Shown here piece by piece: positions 47,658-57,503 of a stretch of 64,000 nucleotides of DNA (the first letter of the stretch is position 1; each line of letters starts with the position of its first letter). The stretch is from contig NC_080540.1 in assembly GCF_028640845.1 (NCBI RefSeq), forward strand, positions 157,874,438-157,938,437. The letters are read 5' to 3'. The stretch is from Ahaetulla prasina (Eukaryota > Chordata > Lepidosauria > Squamata > Colubridae). Under the pieces are notes generated by a model. That model was given only the letters and a program-made list of their open reading frames with translations, was not told the DNA's origin and searched no databases. Made by a program: the position numbers and the translations under genes.

Positions 47658-48342
47658 TCCCCCCTTCCCCTTCCTTCTCTTAACAAGCGTCTGAGGCCAT
47701 TTGGCTGCAGCACCTTCTCCAAAGCCTCCTAGCTCCTGCATTGATCGTGTCATGGCTTCTGGCTGCCAGCGAACTGTCTTGTTCACCCAAAAGCCCAGGG
47801 TGAACTGTATTTTGGCGAATGGGCCGCACCAAAGGGCCTGGAACAGAGGGGCTGAGGCCCATTGGCCAGGGTGAAAGAATGGGGGTGGGCCAGCTGAGGA
47901 GAAAAGCTGGTGATAATGCGCAGAGGCGGAACCTTGGAGGAGAAGCAGGCGTGGCCAATAGCAGGAGCCTAAAAGTCCCATTCTGCATCCACTTCATGGT
48001 CTGTTTCTGTTGCTTCCCTCCAGGAGGAGGTTTTGAAATATTTCTATCAGGACTACCTGATTCTGTAACAGCTTTGCTTACTACGCCATCCATCTGATAA
48101 ACTCGCAAGGTTCATTTTTCTTGAAGTAGACTGTGTTATTTCTCTGTGCCATATAATATATGTGGGTCTGTGGGTATATGCATATTTTTTAAAAAAATTA
48201 GGTATTTATTTATTTATTTTGTCATGTTTATGTAGTGTATATTGGAGGTGGTGATCCTTTGACAGCTGTATGCAATGAAATTTCATTTTAATGTATGCTG
48301 TTTAGTGTACATTTAAAGTGACAATAAAGTTATTCTAGGTTC

Positions 48343-48660
48343 TCTACATCAACAACGAGGCCAGGAACTGCCTGAGAAATCAAGTCCATTTTCCCAGAAA
48401 CCAAGTGATGTGTAGTGAGGTAGTCTTTAAACTTAGCGAGCAAGAAAGCTCGGGCCAGGCAGAAGTTGCATGGCAGCACTTTAATGGCTAAATGAACCTG
48501 CCAAATCATTTGGGCTGCAGTCAGTTTTACAGTTCTGAATGACCTGGGCAAAAAAAATTCCCCCTTCCTTTTAGTTTCCTTATTTTTCTGGGAATATTGC
48601 AGATCTGATTGGGTGGCTGAGGTGGGATAAGTCACATTATTTTCAGTCTCTGTTTTTGCT
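48343..48660 (-). other. Unidentified segment with a shared reading frame, paralogous to 59215-59470
   Basis: Minus frame reads VKLTAAQMIWQVHLAIK and FLLAKFKDYLTTHHLV. The inverted paralogue at 59215-59505 gives FLLAKFKDYVATHHLA and has one stop (TGA). I recognise no family. It continues the gene B downstream region after the L2 insertion. Confidence 0.5.
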
Positions 48661-48799
48661 CAGTATGCTACCCTATCACCTCCACTATCACCTATCACCT
48701 CACATCCCTGATTTTGCTCCATGGGAATGGGTGACGAACAGATGTTACACATATTGAAGCTGCCTTTAAATAACGTCCAGATAAGAGAGAAAATCCCGA

Positions 48800-48999
48800 T
48801 TGGATTACTGCGTGCATAAGAGCACATAAGAGCATATTGGCGTGCATAAGAGCACAAACGTGCCTACCGTTCCTGTCCTATTGTTTTCTTTCATTATATC
48901 CAATTAATATAGTTATTGCATGCTTATGCTTATATATATATGCTTATATATTATATAGTTACTTTCATGCTTATGCTTATATATACTGTTGTGACAAAA

Positions 49000-49054
<55 letters not shown>

Positions 49055-49060
49055 ATACAT
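48800..49060 (+). mobile_element. CR1-group LINE tail with (AAAT)n
   Basis: 'gtgcctaccgttcctgtcctattgttt' and 'atgcttatatatactgttgtgacaaaataaataaat', the reverse of the ends at 21040 and 25450, then about 14 AAAT units. Confidence 0.8.
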
Positions 49061-49129
49061 GGGGTTGTCCATAAAGATCATCTATAAATTGCAACTCTCG
49101 CAGAATAAGCTACACACATACAACTTTGC

Positions 49130-50120
49130 CGTTTATTATTATTATTATTATTATTTATTTGATTTTTATACCGCCCTTCTCCCGAAGGACTCAGGGCGGT
49201 GTACAGGCAAGATAAAACCAACAATACAATATACAGGTTAAAATGCAATTTAAAAAACTTATTTAAATTAGCCTGAACATTAAAATTTGCCATAAACTAA
49301 AAAACTCCGTTTAAAATTAATAAAATTTAACCTTAAAATTCCATTTAAGCCAGCCCCGCGCGGATAAAGAGGTGTGTCTTCAGTTCGCGACGGAATGTCC
49401 GAAGGTCAGGTATTTGACGTAAACCCGGGGGAAGCTCGTTCCAGAGTGTGGGAGCCCCCACAGAGAAGGCCCTTCCACTGGGGGCCGCCAGCCGGCATTG
49501 TTTGGCGGACGGCACCCTGAGAAGTCCCTCTCTATGGGAGCGTACGGGTTGGTGGGAGGCATGTGGTAACAGCAGGCGGTCCCGTAAGTACCCAGGTCCT
49601 AAGCCATGGAGCGCTTTGAAGGTCGTAACCAACACCTTAAAGTGCACTCGGAAGGCCACAGGTAGCCAGTGCAGTCTGCGCAGGAGCGGTGTTACATGGG
49701 AGCTACGCATAGCTCCCTCTATCACCCACGCAGCTGCATTCTGGACTAACTGAAGCCTCCGAGTGCACTTCAAGGGGAGCCCCATGTAGAGAGCATTACA
49801 CTAATCCAAGCGAGATGTAACGAGTGCATGAGTGACTGTGCATAAGGCATCCCGATCAAGGAAGGGGCGCAACTGCCGAACCAGGCGAACCTGGTGGAAG
49901 GCCCTCCTGGAGATGGCCGTCAAATGATCTTGAAACGACAGCCGATCATCCAGGAGGACACCTAAGTTGCGCACCCTATCCTTTGGGGCCAATAACTCGC
50001 CTCCAACAGCCAGCCGCGGCTGCAGCTGACTGAATCGGGATGCCGGCATCCACAGCCACTCCGTCTTGGAGGGATTAAGCTTGAGCCTGTTTCTCCCCAT
50101 CCAGACCCGTTTATCCATAT
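49130..50120 (-). mobile_element. CR1 LINE 3' third
   Basis: Minus strand encodes [60 protein letters not shown] and [20 protein letters not shown] in two frames. The 3' UTR and (ATT)n tail lie to the left. Cleaner than the copy at 43263. Confidence 0.87.
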
Positions 50121-50209
50121 TATACTGCTGTTGTATGAGCTACACTGACTCTCCGTTGTTTCTGGGTGAAATTCAAGGTGCTCCTTATCACTTTAACCTA
50201 GCACAGGCA

Positions 50210-50568
50210 GTGGTGGGATTCAGCCAGTTCGCACCTATTCGGGAGAACCAGTTGTTAACTTTCTAAGCAGTTCGGAGAACCGGTTTGTTGGAAGAAATCT
50301 TATTTTGTTTTTTTCCCCATTTTACTGGGCTAATCCTGTAAGGAAGGCAGGAAGGAAACATTCTGGTGTTGTTTCTACCCTAATCTTTATTGCCTTGCTT
50401 ACAGGAATTGCCTCTCTGGTTAACCCTTATTACATTGTAACAGCTAAGGTGAAGCACCCACCTGAGTGACATTGAGTTGACCACGGCCACATGGTCACAT
50501 GACCACCGAGCCATGCCAACTCAGCGGGTCATTTAACTGGTTGTTAAATTATTTGAATCTCACCACTG
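50210..50568. mobile_element. hAT MITE with TSD AGCACAGG
   Basis: Starts CAGTGGTGGGATTCAGCC and ends TTGAATCTCACCACTG. The duplication AGCACAGG lies at 50202-50209 and 50569-50576. Confidence 0.9.
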
Positions 50569-50706
50569 AGCACAGGGCTATGTTATTTGTGGGACTTGTC
50601 TCTCCTGAAAGGCAAGTGACATGGCTTTTGTAATTTGTTTACTAACATAATTACTTTCTATTTTAATTGGATTTATTTTCTCTCTTTTAAAATGATGTTC
50701 AGGTTT

Positions 50707-50894
50707 TGTTAAGTTCGGGCAATGAAGAGGCAGGAGACAATACAAGTGACAACAGCTCTTTCGTTTATTGTGATCCCAGCAAAAGCCAACAGGCAAAAAA
50801 CCCTCTTTAAATAGTATTTTGGCTGAGGCATCAGCCAATCAGCAACGTGCATTTTCCCGCCCAAATTTCCCTCCTAAAATTCAAATACATTACA
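50707..50894 (-). repeat. 3' LTR of the gypsy element
   Basis: TGTTAAGTTCGGGCAATGAA to AAATACATTACA on the plus strand. Confidence 0.95.
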
Positions 50895-50914
50895 CTCCTC
50901 CCCTCCCAGAACAC
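50895..50914 (-). promoter_or_regulatory. Polypurine tract of the gypsy element
   Basis: Minus strand GGGAGGGGAGGAG abuts the 3' LTR, the priming site for plus-strand DNA. Confidence 0.8.
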
Positions 50915-51259
50915 ATTGTACCATATTTACATAGTTTTTTGCATAACATTTGCATGTTATTTTTCCACGTAGTCACGCAGGTAGACAGGGCGTCTCCTAA
51001 CTCTTTCTGACCTACGCAATTCATTCCCTGGGAGTGAGTCGAGCTGGTCGGAGGGACTGTTTGTTCCTCCCAGCTTCTCCTCTGGGCCATCAGGCCCTGG
51101 ATTATTGGCAGAGTCGTCTCTGCTGTCCTCTGGAGGAGCCGGTTGGCATCACTGGACTTCTTCAGACTCAGCTAAGTCCTCCGATGAGTTAGCTGTTGGT
51201 TCACATATTGGGTAGTCAGGGTCTGGCTGTTTGGTTTCTGGATTGTTTTGTATTCTTTT

Positions 51260-53461
51260 TCATAATTGATCTATGTGGCGTCTCCACACTCGGCCATCCC
51301 CCATGTCCACTATGTATGATTTTGGGCCCGTCACTCCTACAATTGTTCCCTTTAGCCACGCTGGGCCCTCACTATAGTTATGTGCCCATACTGGGTCACC
51401 TGTTGTCATTGTTCTGGTTCTTCCCTTTGTGCTTTGGTACCCATCAGGGGAATATGTTGGGTTTAACCGATCTAGGGGGCACCGGAGTCTTCTACCCATT
51501 AATAACTCCGATGGGCTGCGGCCGGTGGTCACACAGGGAGTTCTATGTTGAACTGCCAGGAAGGTATCAATTTTGGATTGCCAATCTCCTGGGCTAATTC
51601 TAGAAAGCGCTTCCTTGGCACTGCGTACGAAACGTTCTGCAAATCCGTTCGTCGCCGGGTGGAAAGGCGCCGAGAGGACATGTCGGATGCCCTCTTCTGC
51701 CAAGTACCCCTCAAACTGGGTGGCCGTGAATTGTGGGCCATTATCGGACACTAGAGTGTCGGGCAACCTGTGTGTCACAAATAGATGTTTCAATACTGTG
51801 ATTACAGCTTCCGCTGTTGTGGTTTTCATGAGTAAAATTTCTAACCACTTTGAGTAGGCATCTACTACAATTAAGAAGGTCTGCCCATAGAACGGCCCGG
51901 CAAAATCTATATGGATCCTGGACCAAGGACCCTGGGGTTTCTCCCAATCCCTTATGGGGGCTGTTGGGGGTAGTGGCCTTGATTCTTGACATGCTTGGCA
52001 TTTCCCTACCCGGTCGCTAATGTCTTTATCCATTTGTGGCCACCACATGTAACTTCTCGCTAGGCTTTTCATCCTCACAATCCCCGGGTGGCCCACATGC
52101 AATAGTTCCAACACATGCCCTCGTAATTTCTCCGGAATAACCACTCTATCCCCCCATAACAGACAACCCCCTTGTACCAACAGTTCCGAACGCTTTTTTG
52201 TAAATTCTTTGAAACGATCCCCCGGTGCAGTGGGCCATCCCCTCTGCACCCAACCGATCACAGTTCTTACGACAATGTCTTTGTAAGATGCCCTAGTCAC
52301 TTCCGTAGATGTGATTGGGCCAGAGTCCAAAGAGTCAATTAACAAGACGGGCGTCACTGGGGTCGGGTCTTCAATAGTCTCTGGCAACGGGCATCTACTT
52401 AAAGCGTCCGCATGTCCCAAATCCTTGCCCGGTTGGTGAGACAGTTTGTACGAATATGCTGCCAGGAAAATAGTCCAACGGGTCAGCCTGGGTGATAATG
52501 CAACCGGTGTTGGACGGTCCCCCGCCAAGAGTCCCAATAAAGGTCTGTGGTCTGTGACTATTTCAAATTGCCGCCCAAACAGGTACTCGTGGAATTTTTT
52601 AACCCCAGAAACTATAGCCAGGGCTTCCCGGTCTAGTTGGCTATAGTTCCTTTCCGCTGCAGACATCGTGCGGGAAAAATATGCGATAGGAGCTTCTGAA
52701 CCATTTGGTAACCTGTGGCTGAGGACAGCCCCTACCCCGTAGGGTGATGCATCACAAACTAGTACTAGTGGCAACGTCCCATTGTACTGAATTAGAAGGC
52801 TATCGCTGGACAAAAGATTCTTAACATCTTCAAATGCCTTAGCCTCAACCCTGCCCCAAGTCCAAACAGATTTTTTCGCTAGCAGTTTATGTAGCGGTTT
52901 GGCTACCGTTGCCTTATTTTTTAAAAATACCGCATAGAAGTTTACAAGCCCCAAAAATGCTTGTAATTCTGTTTTGTTTTTTGGGGTTGGAGCCTTTCTA
53001 ATGGCTCGCACTTTGCTCTCAGTTGGGTGGATGCCTTCCTTATCTATCCGGTAACCCAAGAATTCTACAGATTCAACTCCTATCTGGCATTTGTTGAGTT
53101 TAACCTTAAGCCCCGCAGACCTGAAAATGCCCAAAACCTTCCGCAATTTGACCCCTAATTCTTCCAAGTTTTCTGCTGATACCAGTACATCGTCGAAATA
53201 TGGAATTACTCCCGGTAGACCTTGTAGGAGTCGTTCCATTAGGTTTTGGAATAACCCGGGGGCTACACTAACTCTGAACTGAAGTCGAGTGCATTTAAAA
53301 GCACCCCCATGTGTGACAATCGTCTGCGCTTCGGCTGTTTCGTCGTCAACTGGTAATTGTTGGTAGGCTTGAGCCAGATTGAGTTTGGCAAAAATCTGTC
53401 CCTGTCCTAACGAGTGCAACAAATGTTGCACTACGGGAACGGGGTAAGCACTCTTTTGCAA
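51260..53461 (-). CDS. Gypsy pol: reverse transcriptase, RNase H, integrase
   Basis: 733 open codons. RT motif A reads KLNLAQAYQQ, where the family has KLDLAQAY, so the first catalytic Asp is Asn. The second motif PYFDDVLVSAEN is intact. RNase H: LVCDASPYGVGAVLSH, SQLDREALAIV and VTDHRPL. Integrase: zinc-binding HVGHPGIVRMKSLARSYMWW then CQACQ; catalytic D-D-E in HIDFAGPF, VSDNGPQFTATQF and NGFAERFVRSAKE. The C-terminus ends VWRRHIDQL. Being frameshifted from gag-pro and carrying the Asn, it is unlikely to be active despite its long open frame. Confidence 0.93.
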   Translation of the reverse strand: MQKSAYPVPVVQHLLHSLGQGQIFAKLNLAQAYQQLPVDDETAEAQTIVTHGGAFKCTRLQFRVSVAPGLFQNLMERLLQGLPGVIPYFDDVLVSAENLEELGVKLRKVLGIFRSAGLKVKLNKCQIGVESVEFLGYRIDKEGIHPTESKVRAIRKAPTPKNKTELQAFLGLVNFYAVFLKNKATVAKPLHKLLAKKSVWTWGRVEAKAFEDVKNLLSSDSLLIQYNGTLPLVLVCDASPYGVGAVLSHRLPNGSEAPIAYFSRTMSAAERNYSQLDREALAIVSGVKKFHEYLFGRQFEIVTDHRPLLGLLAGDRPTPVALSPRLTRWTIFLAAYSYKLSHQPGKDLGHADALSRCPLPETIEDPTPVTPVLLIDSLDSGPITSTEVTRASYKDIVVRTVIGWVQRGWPTAPGDRFKEFTKKRSELLVQGGCLLWGDRVVIPEKLRGHVLELLHVGHPGIVRMKSLARSYMWWPQMDKDISDRVGKCQACQESRPLPPTAPIRDWEKPQGPWSRIHIDFAGPFYGQTFLIVVDAYSKWLEILLMKTTTAEAVITVLKHLFVTHRLPDTLVSDNGPQFTATQFEGYLAEEGIRHVLSAPFHPATNGFAERFVRSAKEALSRISPGDWQSKIDTFLAVQHRTPCVTTGRSPSELLMGRRLRCPLDRLNPTYSPDGYQSTKGRTRTMTTGDPVWAHNYSEGPAWLKGTIVGVTGPKSYIVDMGDGRVWRRHIDQL

Positions 53462-54690
53462 TGCTTGTTAAGCGTTGCCTTATAGTCAGCGCAAATCCGG
53501 ACTGATCCGTCCGGTTTGACTGGGGTCACTATTGGTGTCTCCCATTTTGCATGGTCGACGGGGACTAGTATTACCTGGCTTACTAATTTGTCTAGTTCCC
53601 TGTCAATCTTGGCTTTGAGGGCGAATGGGACCCTCCTAGCTTTTAATCTAATGGGAGCCACCTGGGGGTCCAAATTGAATGAAATGGGGGTCCCCACGTA
53701 CTTGCCCAGGCAGTCTTGGAAAACGTCCTTGAATTCTCTCAACAATTCGTCCTTCAGGTTGACTCCGCTTCTGTGAACCCCGGTTACTTCCATGCCCAAG
53801 GCTCTGAACCAGTCCAGACCTAACAAACTGGGCAGGTTTCCATCTACGATGGTGATCGGCAGGGTTTTCTTGAATTGTCTATATTTCACTCTGACGGACG
53901 TGACTCCTCGAACAGGGATTCGGTTCTCCTGGTAGTCTTGCACTCTCAGCTTTTGGGGTTGCAGCTGGCGTTTTGCGACGTCTGGCAGGTCCCTTGCGAT
54001 TGTGTCCCAAGACATAATCGTGATTGATGAGCTGGTATCCACCTCCATTTTACACTGCACTCCTTCGATGTATGTCTTGGTGAATATTTTCTTTTCTAGC
54101 CGTGTCGATGCGTGGCCCACTCTCACAATGGTCTGATTCAACTTCGCGCCTTTTTTGAACTGACCAATCCCTGGCCGCTTCGCGAATCCGCCGCCCTGTT
54201 GATTGGCCGGTTTGAATTTTGGGCGGGAAGGTTGAGAGGCTCGGCAGGCCTGAGCTATGTGTCCTTTCTTTTCACACTGCCGACAAATTGCGTCTTTGAA
54301 CCTGCAATTCTGTCGTTGGTGTTGGCCTCCGCAACTCACGCACTTGTCCCGGTCGCCTCTCTCCAGCCTCCCGGTGTGGAAAACCTCTTCCTCTTCTTCA
54401 CCGTCTGATTCGGCCTGGATTTCTTCGCTGTGGACTGCCGTTGCTTTCGCCGCGCATTTATTTCGGTTTTTGTAAGGCTCCCGCTGCTTTGGTGGACTTT
54501 TCGTGTGCCCTGGCCTCACCCAGGGCTATTCCCAGGGTTAGGTTGCTTTTCGACAGCAGCCGCCTCTGTAGTCGGATGTCCCTGACTCCACAAATGAGTT
54601 GTTCTAATAAAGAGTCCTCTAAGTCTCTATACTCACAGTGGTTTAGACATCGCTATGTATCCGCCCTTGATACTGGCTGGGTTTGAAATT
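53445..54690 (-). pseudogene. Gypsy gag C-terminus, protease and RT start
   Basis: A separate frame (54690-54480) gives a gag tail (ICGVRDIRLQRRLLSKSNLT). The 362-codon frame 54519-53431 has two CCHC zinc knuckles (CVSCGGQHQRQNC and CRQCEKKGHIAQAC), an aspartic protease core with VDTSSS in place of the usual DTG/DTGA context, then LLREFKDVF and the first RT residues (RICADYKATLNK). It leaves frame at about 53450. The gag matrix/capsid part is absent. Confidence 0.88.
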
Positions 54691-54712
54691 ACGTTGCTCC
54701 TTCAGCTCTTTT

Positions 54713-54880
54713 TTAGAATAGAATAGAATAGAATTTATTGGCCAAGTGTGATTGGACACACAAGGAATTTGTCTTGGTGCTTATACTCTCAGTGTACATA
54801 AAAGATGATATTAAATCCAGAAAATTTACAACTGGCTTTATCATTAAACAATATATCAATATAAATCATAAGGATTTTCC
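54713..54880 (-). mobile_element. CR1/L3-type fragment with AATAG units nested in the gypsy element
   Basis: TAGAATAGAATAGAATAG, 'ttattggccaagtgtgattggacacacaagg', 'ctctcagtgtacataaaag' and 'caatataaatcataagg'. It lies where gag should start. Confidence 0.85.
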
Positions 54881-54900
54881 TAGTCTCACTGCCTTCAATA

Positions 54901-54917
54901 TCCCACCTTTGTCGCCA
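54901..54917 (-). promoter_or_regulatory. Primer binding site of the gypsy element
   Basis: Minus strand TGGCGACAAAGGTGGGA directly after the 5' LTR (one base gap); it starts TGG as expected for a tRNA 3' CCA. The tRNA species was not resolved. Confidence 0.65.
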
Positions 54918-54918
54918 A

Positions 54919-55106
54919 TGTTAAGTTCGGGCAATGAAGAGGCAGGAGACAATACAAGTGACAACAGCTCTTTGGTTTATTGTGATCCCAGCAAAAGCCA
55001 ACAGGCAAAAACCCCTCTTTAAATAGTATTTTGGCTGAGGCATCAGCCAATCAGCAACGTGCATTTTCCCGCCCAAATTTCCCTCCTAAAATTGAAATAC
55101 ATTACA
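54919..55106 (-). repeat. 5' LTR of the gypsy element
   Basis: Same ends as the other LTR; about 1.6% different by eye, so a young insertion. Confidence 0.95.
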
Positions 55107-55317
55107 GGTTTATTAGCTTTTAACATTTCTAAACTGATAAACAAGCTGGAGACTAGCTCCAGGTAAGAAAAAAATGTTAGTACAACTTGGGGTCTGGCTT
55201 ATCTCTTTTGTGAACTCTCAACAACCCATTTCCTTACAATTATGCCCCTTCTGACATCAGGCCTCATTTTAATGAACGTGTGATATTATGGGAGGCAAAT
55301 ATATAACATGTCTGACT

Positions 55318-55592
55318 CAGTGGTGGGTTTCAATTTTTTTTACTACCGGTTCTGTGGGTGTGGCTTGGTGGGCGTGGCAGGGGAAGGATACTGTAAAATC
55401 TCCATTTCTTCCCCAATCCAGGGGAAGGTTACTGCAAAATCCCCATTTCCTCCTGATCAGCTGGGACTCGGGAGGCAGAGAACAGATGGGGGTGGGGCCA
55501 ATCAGAATTTTTACTACCAGTTCTCCAAACTACTCAAAATTTCTGCTACTGGTTCTCCAGAACTGGTCAGAACCTGCTGAAACCCACCTCTG
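55318..55592. mobile_element. hAT MITE with TSD GTCTGACT
   Basis: Starts CAGTGGTGGGTTTCAATTTT and ends 'gaaacccacctctg'. The duplication lies at 55310-55317 and 55593-55600. Two of the roughly 38-bp internal units remain. Confidence 0.92.
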
Positions 55593-55600
55593 GTCTGACT

Positions 55601-56339
55601 ACATGTGACCAATTTTTGTGCAAAAAAGGAGTGAAACATGGGGCTTGAGGTTCTCTCTTCCTTTTTAATAGAGAGACCCCACTTTATCAGGGTACCCTAA
55701 TAAACTGCTTTTAAATGATTTTCTGACTCGGTTGCTTATTGGGAAGGTAAACTGAGGCAGAGCCTAGGGCCAGATTTGGCTTTCACTCCCCAAGACTATC
55801 TGCCTGTCCCACTAGGTCAGTTTGTGTGGATCCTTCCCTTTAACACTCTCATCTGATGAGGCCTCACTTCGTTTCTGTAGCCGTCTCAGAATAGACTCTT
55901 ACCTGAACTTCAGGGGATTCCTACCATTTTACACTTCTGGAAGACCATGAAGATCTGGTTCTTTCCTCAAGCATTGAGCTAGGAAGTGGGTTGAATCAAA
56001 CACTCAATAGTTTGGTTGGTTTGGTGCTTGGTTCTATTCTATTGTTTTTATTGATTGCAGGAATGACTTAGGATTGCTATGTGAGATAGGCCACCATTTT
56101 AGTTCTTTAAATAAATAACATCACTTCAGCACTGTATGCTAAGAATATCTTATAGCTGTCTCAGTAAGAAGTTGGGGACAAGAAGAAGACATAAGAGGAA
56201 AAAGAAGATATTGCCACAGCATGTTCTGACAAAGTTAGGTACAAATGGAAAAAAGTATTTTTAAAGTTTTGTGTCCACTTAAAAAAGGTTGTTTCCAGCT
56301 ACTTGTCCATGTGTGTGTTCCTCTTTATTTCCTTCCTTG
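55601..56339. other. Intergenic, nothing recognised
   Basis: No coding homology or clear repeat ends. Confidence 0.4.
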
Positions 56340-57268
56340 GAAAGGTCTTGGACTAGGAGCAGGAAGACTGAGCTTTTACTCTACTCCAACCACAAATGGT
56401 CCTTGGGTTATTTCCTCCATCTCAGTCAACCTAAGTCACAAAGTTATTTTTGTAGGAGAAATAGGTGGTTGAAGCAATATGTACTCTGCCTAGAATGCCA
56501 TTGTGGGTATATTTTTATACACATAAAAAATTGCAGCAATTATCATTTACAAAAACAACCTTCCAGAATTCTTTTCTAATTGTCTATCCAATTTTAACTT
56601 CAATTGAATATTGGCCTTTAAAATTTTTGTATCTTTGTGTGTATTTGAACCCAAAATTTTCTGGCTTCCTTGCAAGTCTACTTGATATGATAAAATGACC
56701 TTTTGTGTTGCCAACATTTGCAATATAGATTTGAGGTACCTTCAGACATATTTTAGATAATTTTTCTAAAATGCCAACATTACCTCATTTTCTAAAAAGT
56801 TCTTTTAAAGTATAATCTAATATGGATTTCAATCCTTTTTAACATTTGTTCTTCTACCATTTCAAATTTCATGAAAAAGTGTATACATTTTAGCCGTTAT
56901 ATGTTCATTTGGCATAGTAGTTAAGATAACAGGCTAAAAATAGAGAGACTCTGAGCGCGATGTCCTCCCTTAAAACATCAAAGCCGGTTGAGTAACCTTT
57001 GGCCAATCTCTTTCTCTTCTTCCAACTAGCCTCACAGAGTTGTGCTTGTGTGTTCAGTGTGCTATTAGCCACCATAAATCTTACTCTTACCTATACATAT
57101 ACAGCTGCTTGAACATACAGCTGCAGGACTGGAACCCGCAGGCCAAATTTCTATCTGAAACATGTCCCCGCTAAATATAGGCCAGAAGGACTAAATGTCT
57201 TGCTGCTTCGAATGTAGTGAGGGGAAATCATTTGCTGCTGAACAAGAAAAATAGCTACTGAGTTTTAC
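56340..57268 (-). other. Gene C intron 2 remnant, paralogous to gene B and D introns
   Basis: 'aaggtcttggactaggagcag', 'ggagaaataggtggttgaagcaatatg' and an L1 fossil match 60985-61440 (D) and, inverted, 31800-32770 (B). Homology stops at 56340, before exon 3 would begin. Confidence 0.7.
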
Positions 57269-57503
57269 CTCAGAGTGAGAAGGCTTCCACAGCAAACTTG
57301 GAGAGGACATATCCACTTCTGTAGGCTGCCAGTCTTCCCGCCAAACTGGACACATTGACCACTCTCCCTCTGGCTCTCCTCACTGGGGGAAGCATGTGGA
57401 GTGTCATGTCAATCAGCCCAAGCAAGTTGACATCCAGCACCTTGGCAAAATCCTCCTTCAACCACTCATTGGGAGCAACTGGATAACCAGTGCCTACAAA
57501 GGC
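57269..57503 (-). pseudogene. SDR9C gene C, isolated decayed exon 2
   Basis: 235 nt against 259 in genes A and D. A 17-nt deletion removes the whole LVNNAG segment, one Lys codon is missing, and a 4-nt deletion shifts the frame just before the still recognisable donor GTAAAA. The part [20 protein letters not shown] ... [14 protein letters not shown] is clear, and the active-site Tyr context reads YVLSK. No exons 1, 3 or 4 were found. It is a dead copy. Confidence 0.88.

Larger units (their letters stand above)
40972..48342 (+). mobile_element. L2-type LINE, 5'-truncated, split by later insertions; TSD TCTACAT
   Basis: 5' part 40972-43262 encodes ORF2; the 3' tail 'gtacatttaaagtgacaataaagttattcta' ends at 48342. 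The target repeat TCTACAT occurs at 40965-40971 and 48343-48349. The flanks join to match an uninterrupted sequence at 59425-59470 near gene D, which proves the insertion. A CR1, a CR1/L3 piece and a hAT MITE lie inside. Confidence 0.82.
50707..55106 (-). mobile_element. Ty3/gypsy LTR retrotransposon, near complete, TSD GGTTT
   Basis: 188-bp LTRs at 54919-55106 (5') and 50707-50894 (3') differ at about three positions. The 5-bp duplication GGTTT lies at 50702-50706 and 55107-55111. The interior carries the gag end with zinc knuckles, protease, RT, RNase H and integrase in the Ty3/gypsy order. Defects: missing gag start, nested CR1/L3 piece (54713-54880), a frameshift at about 53450 and an RT active-site change. 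Confidence 0.95.

Noticed and set aside
51196..51597. 133-codon plus-strand frame
   Set aside because: It is the antisense shadow of the gypsy integrase region on the minus strand.
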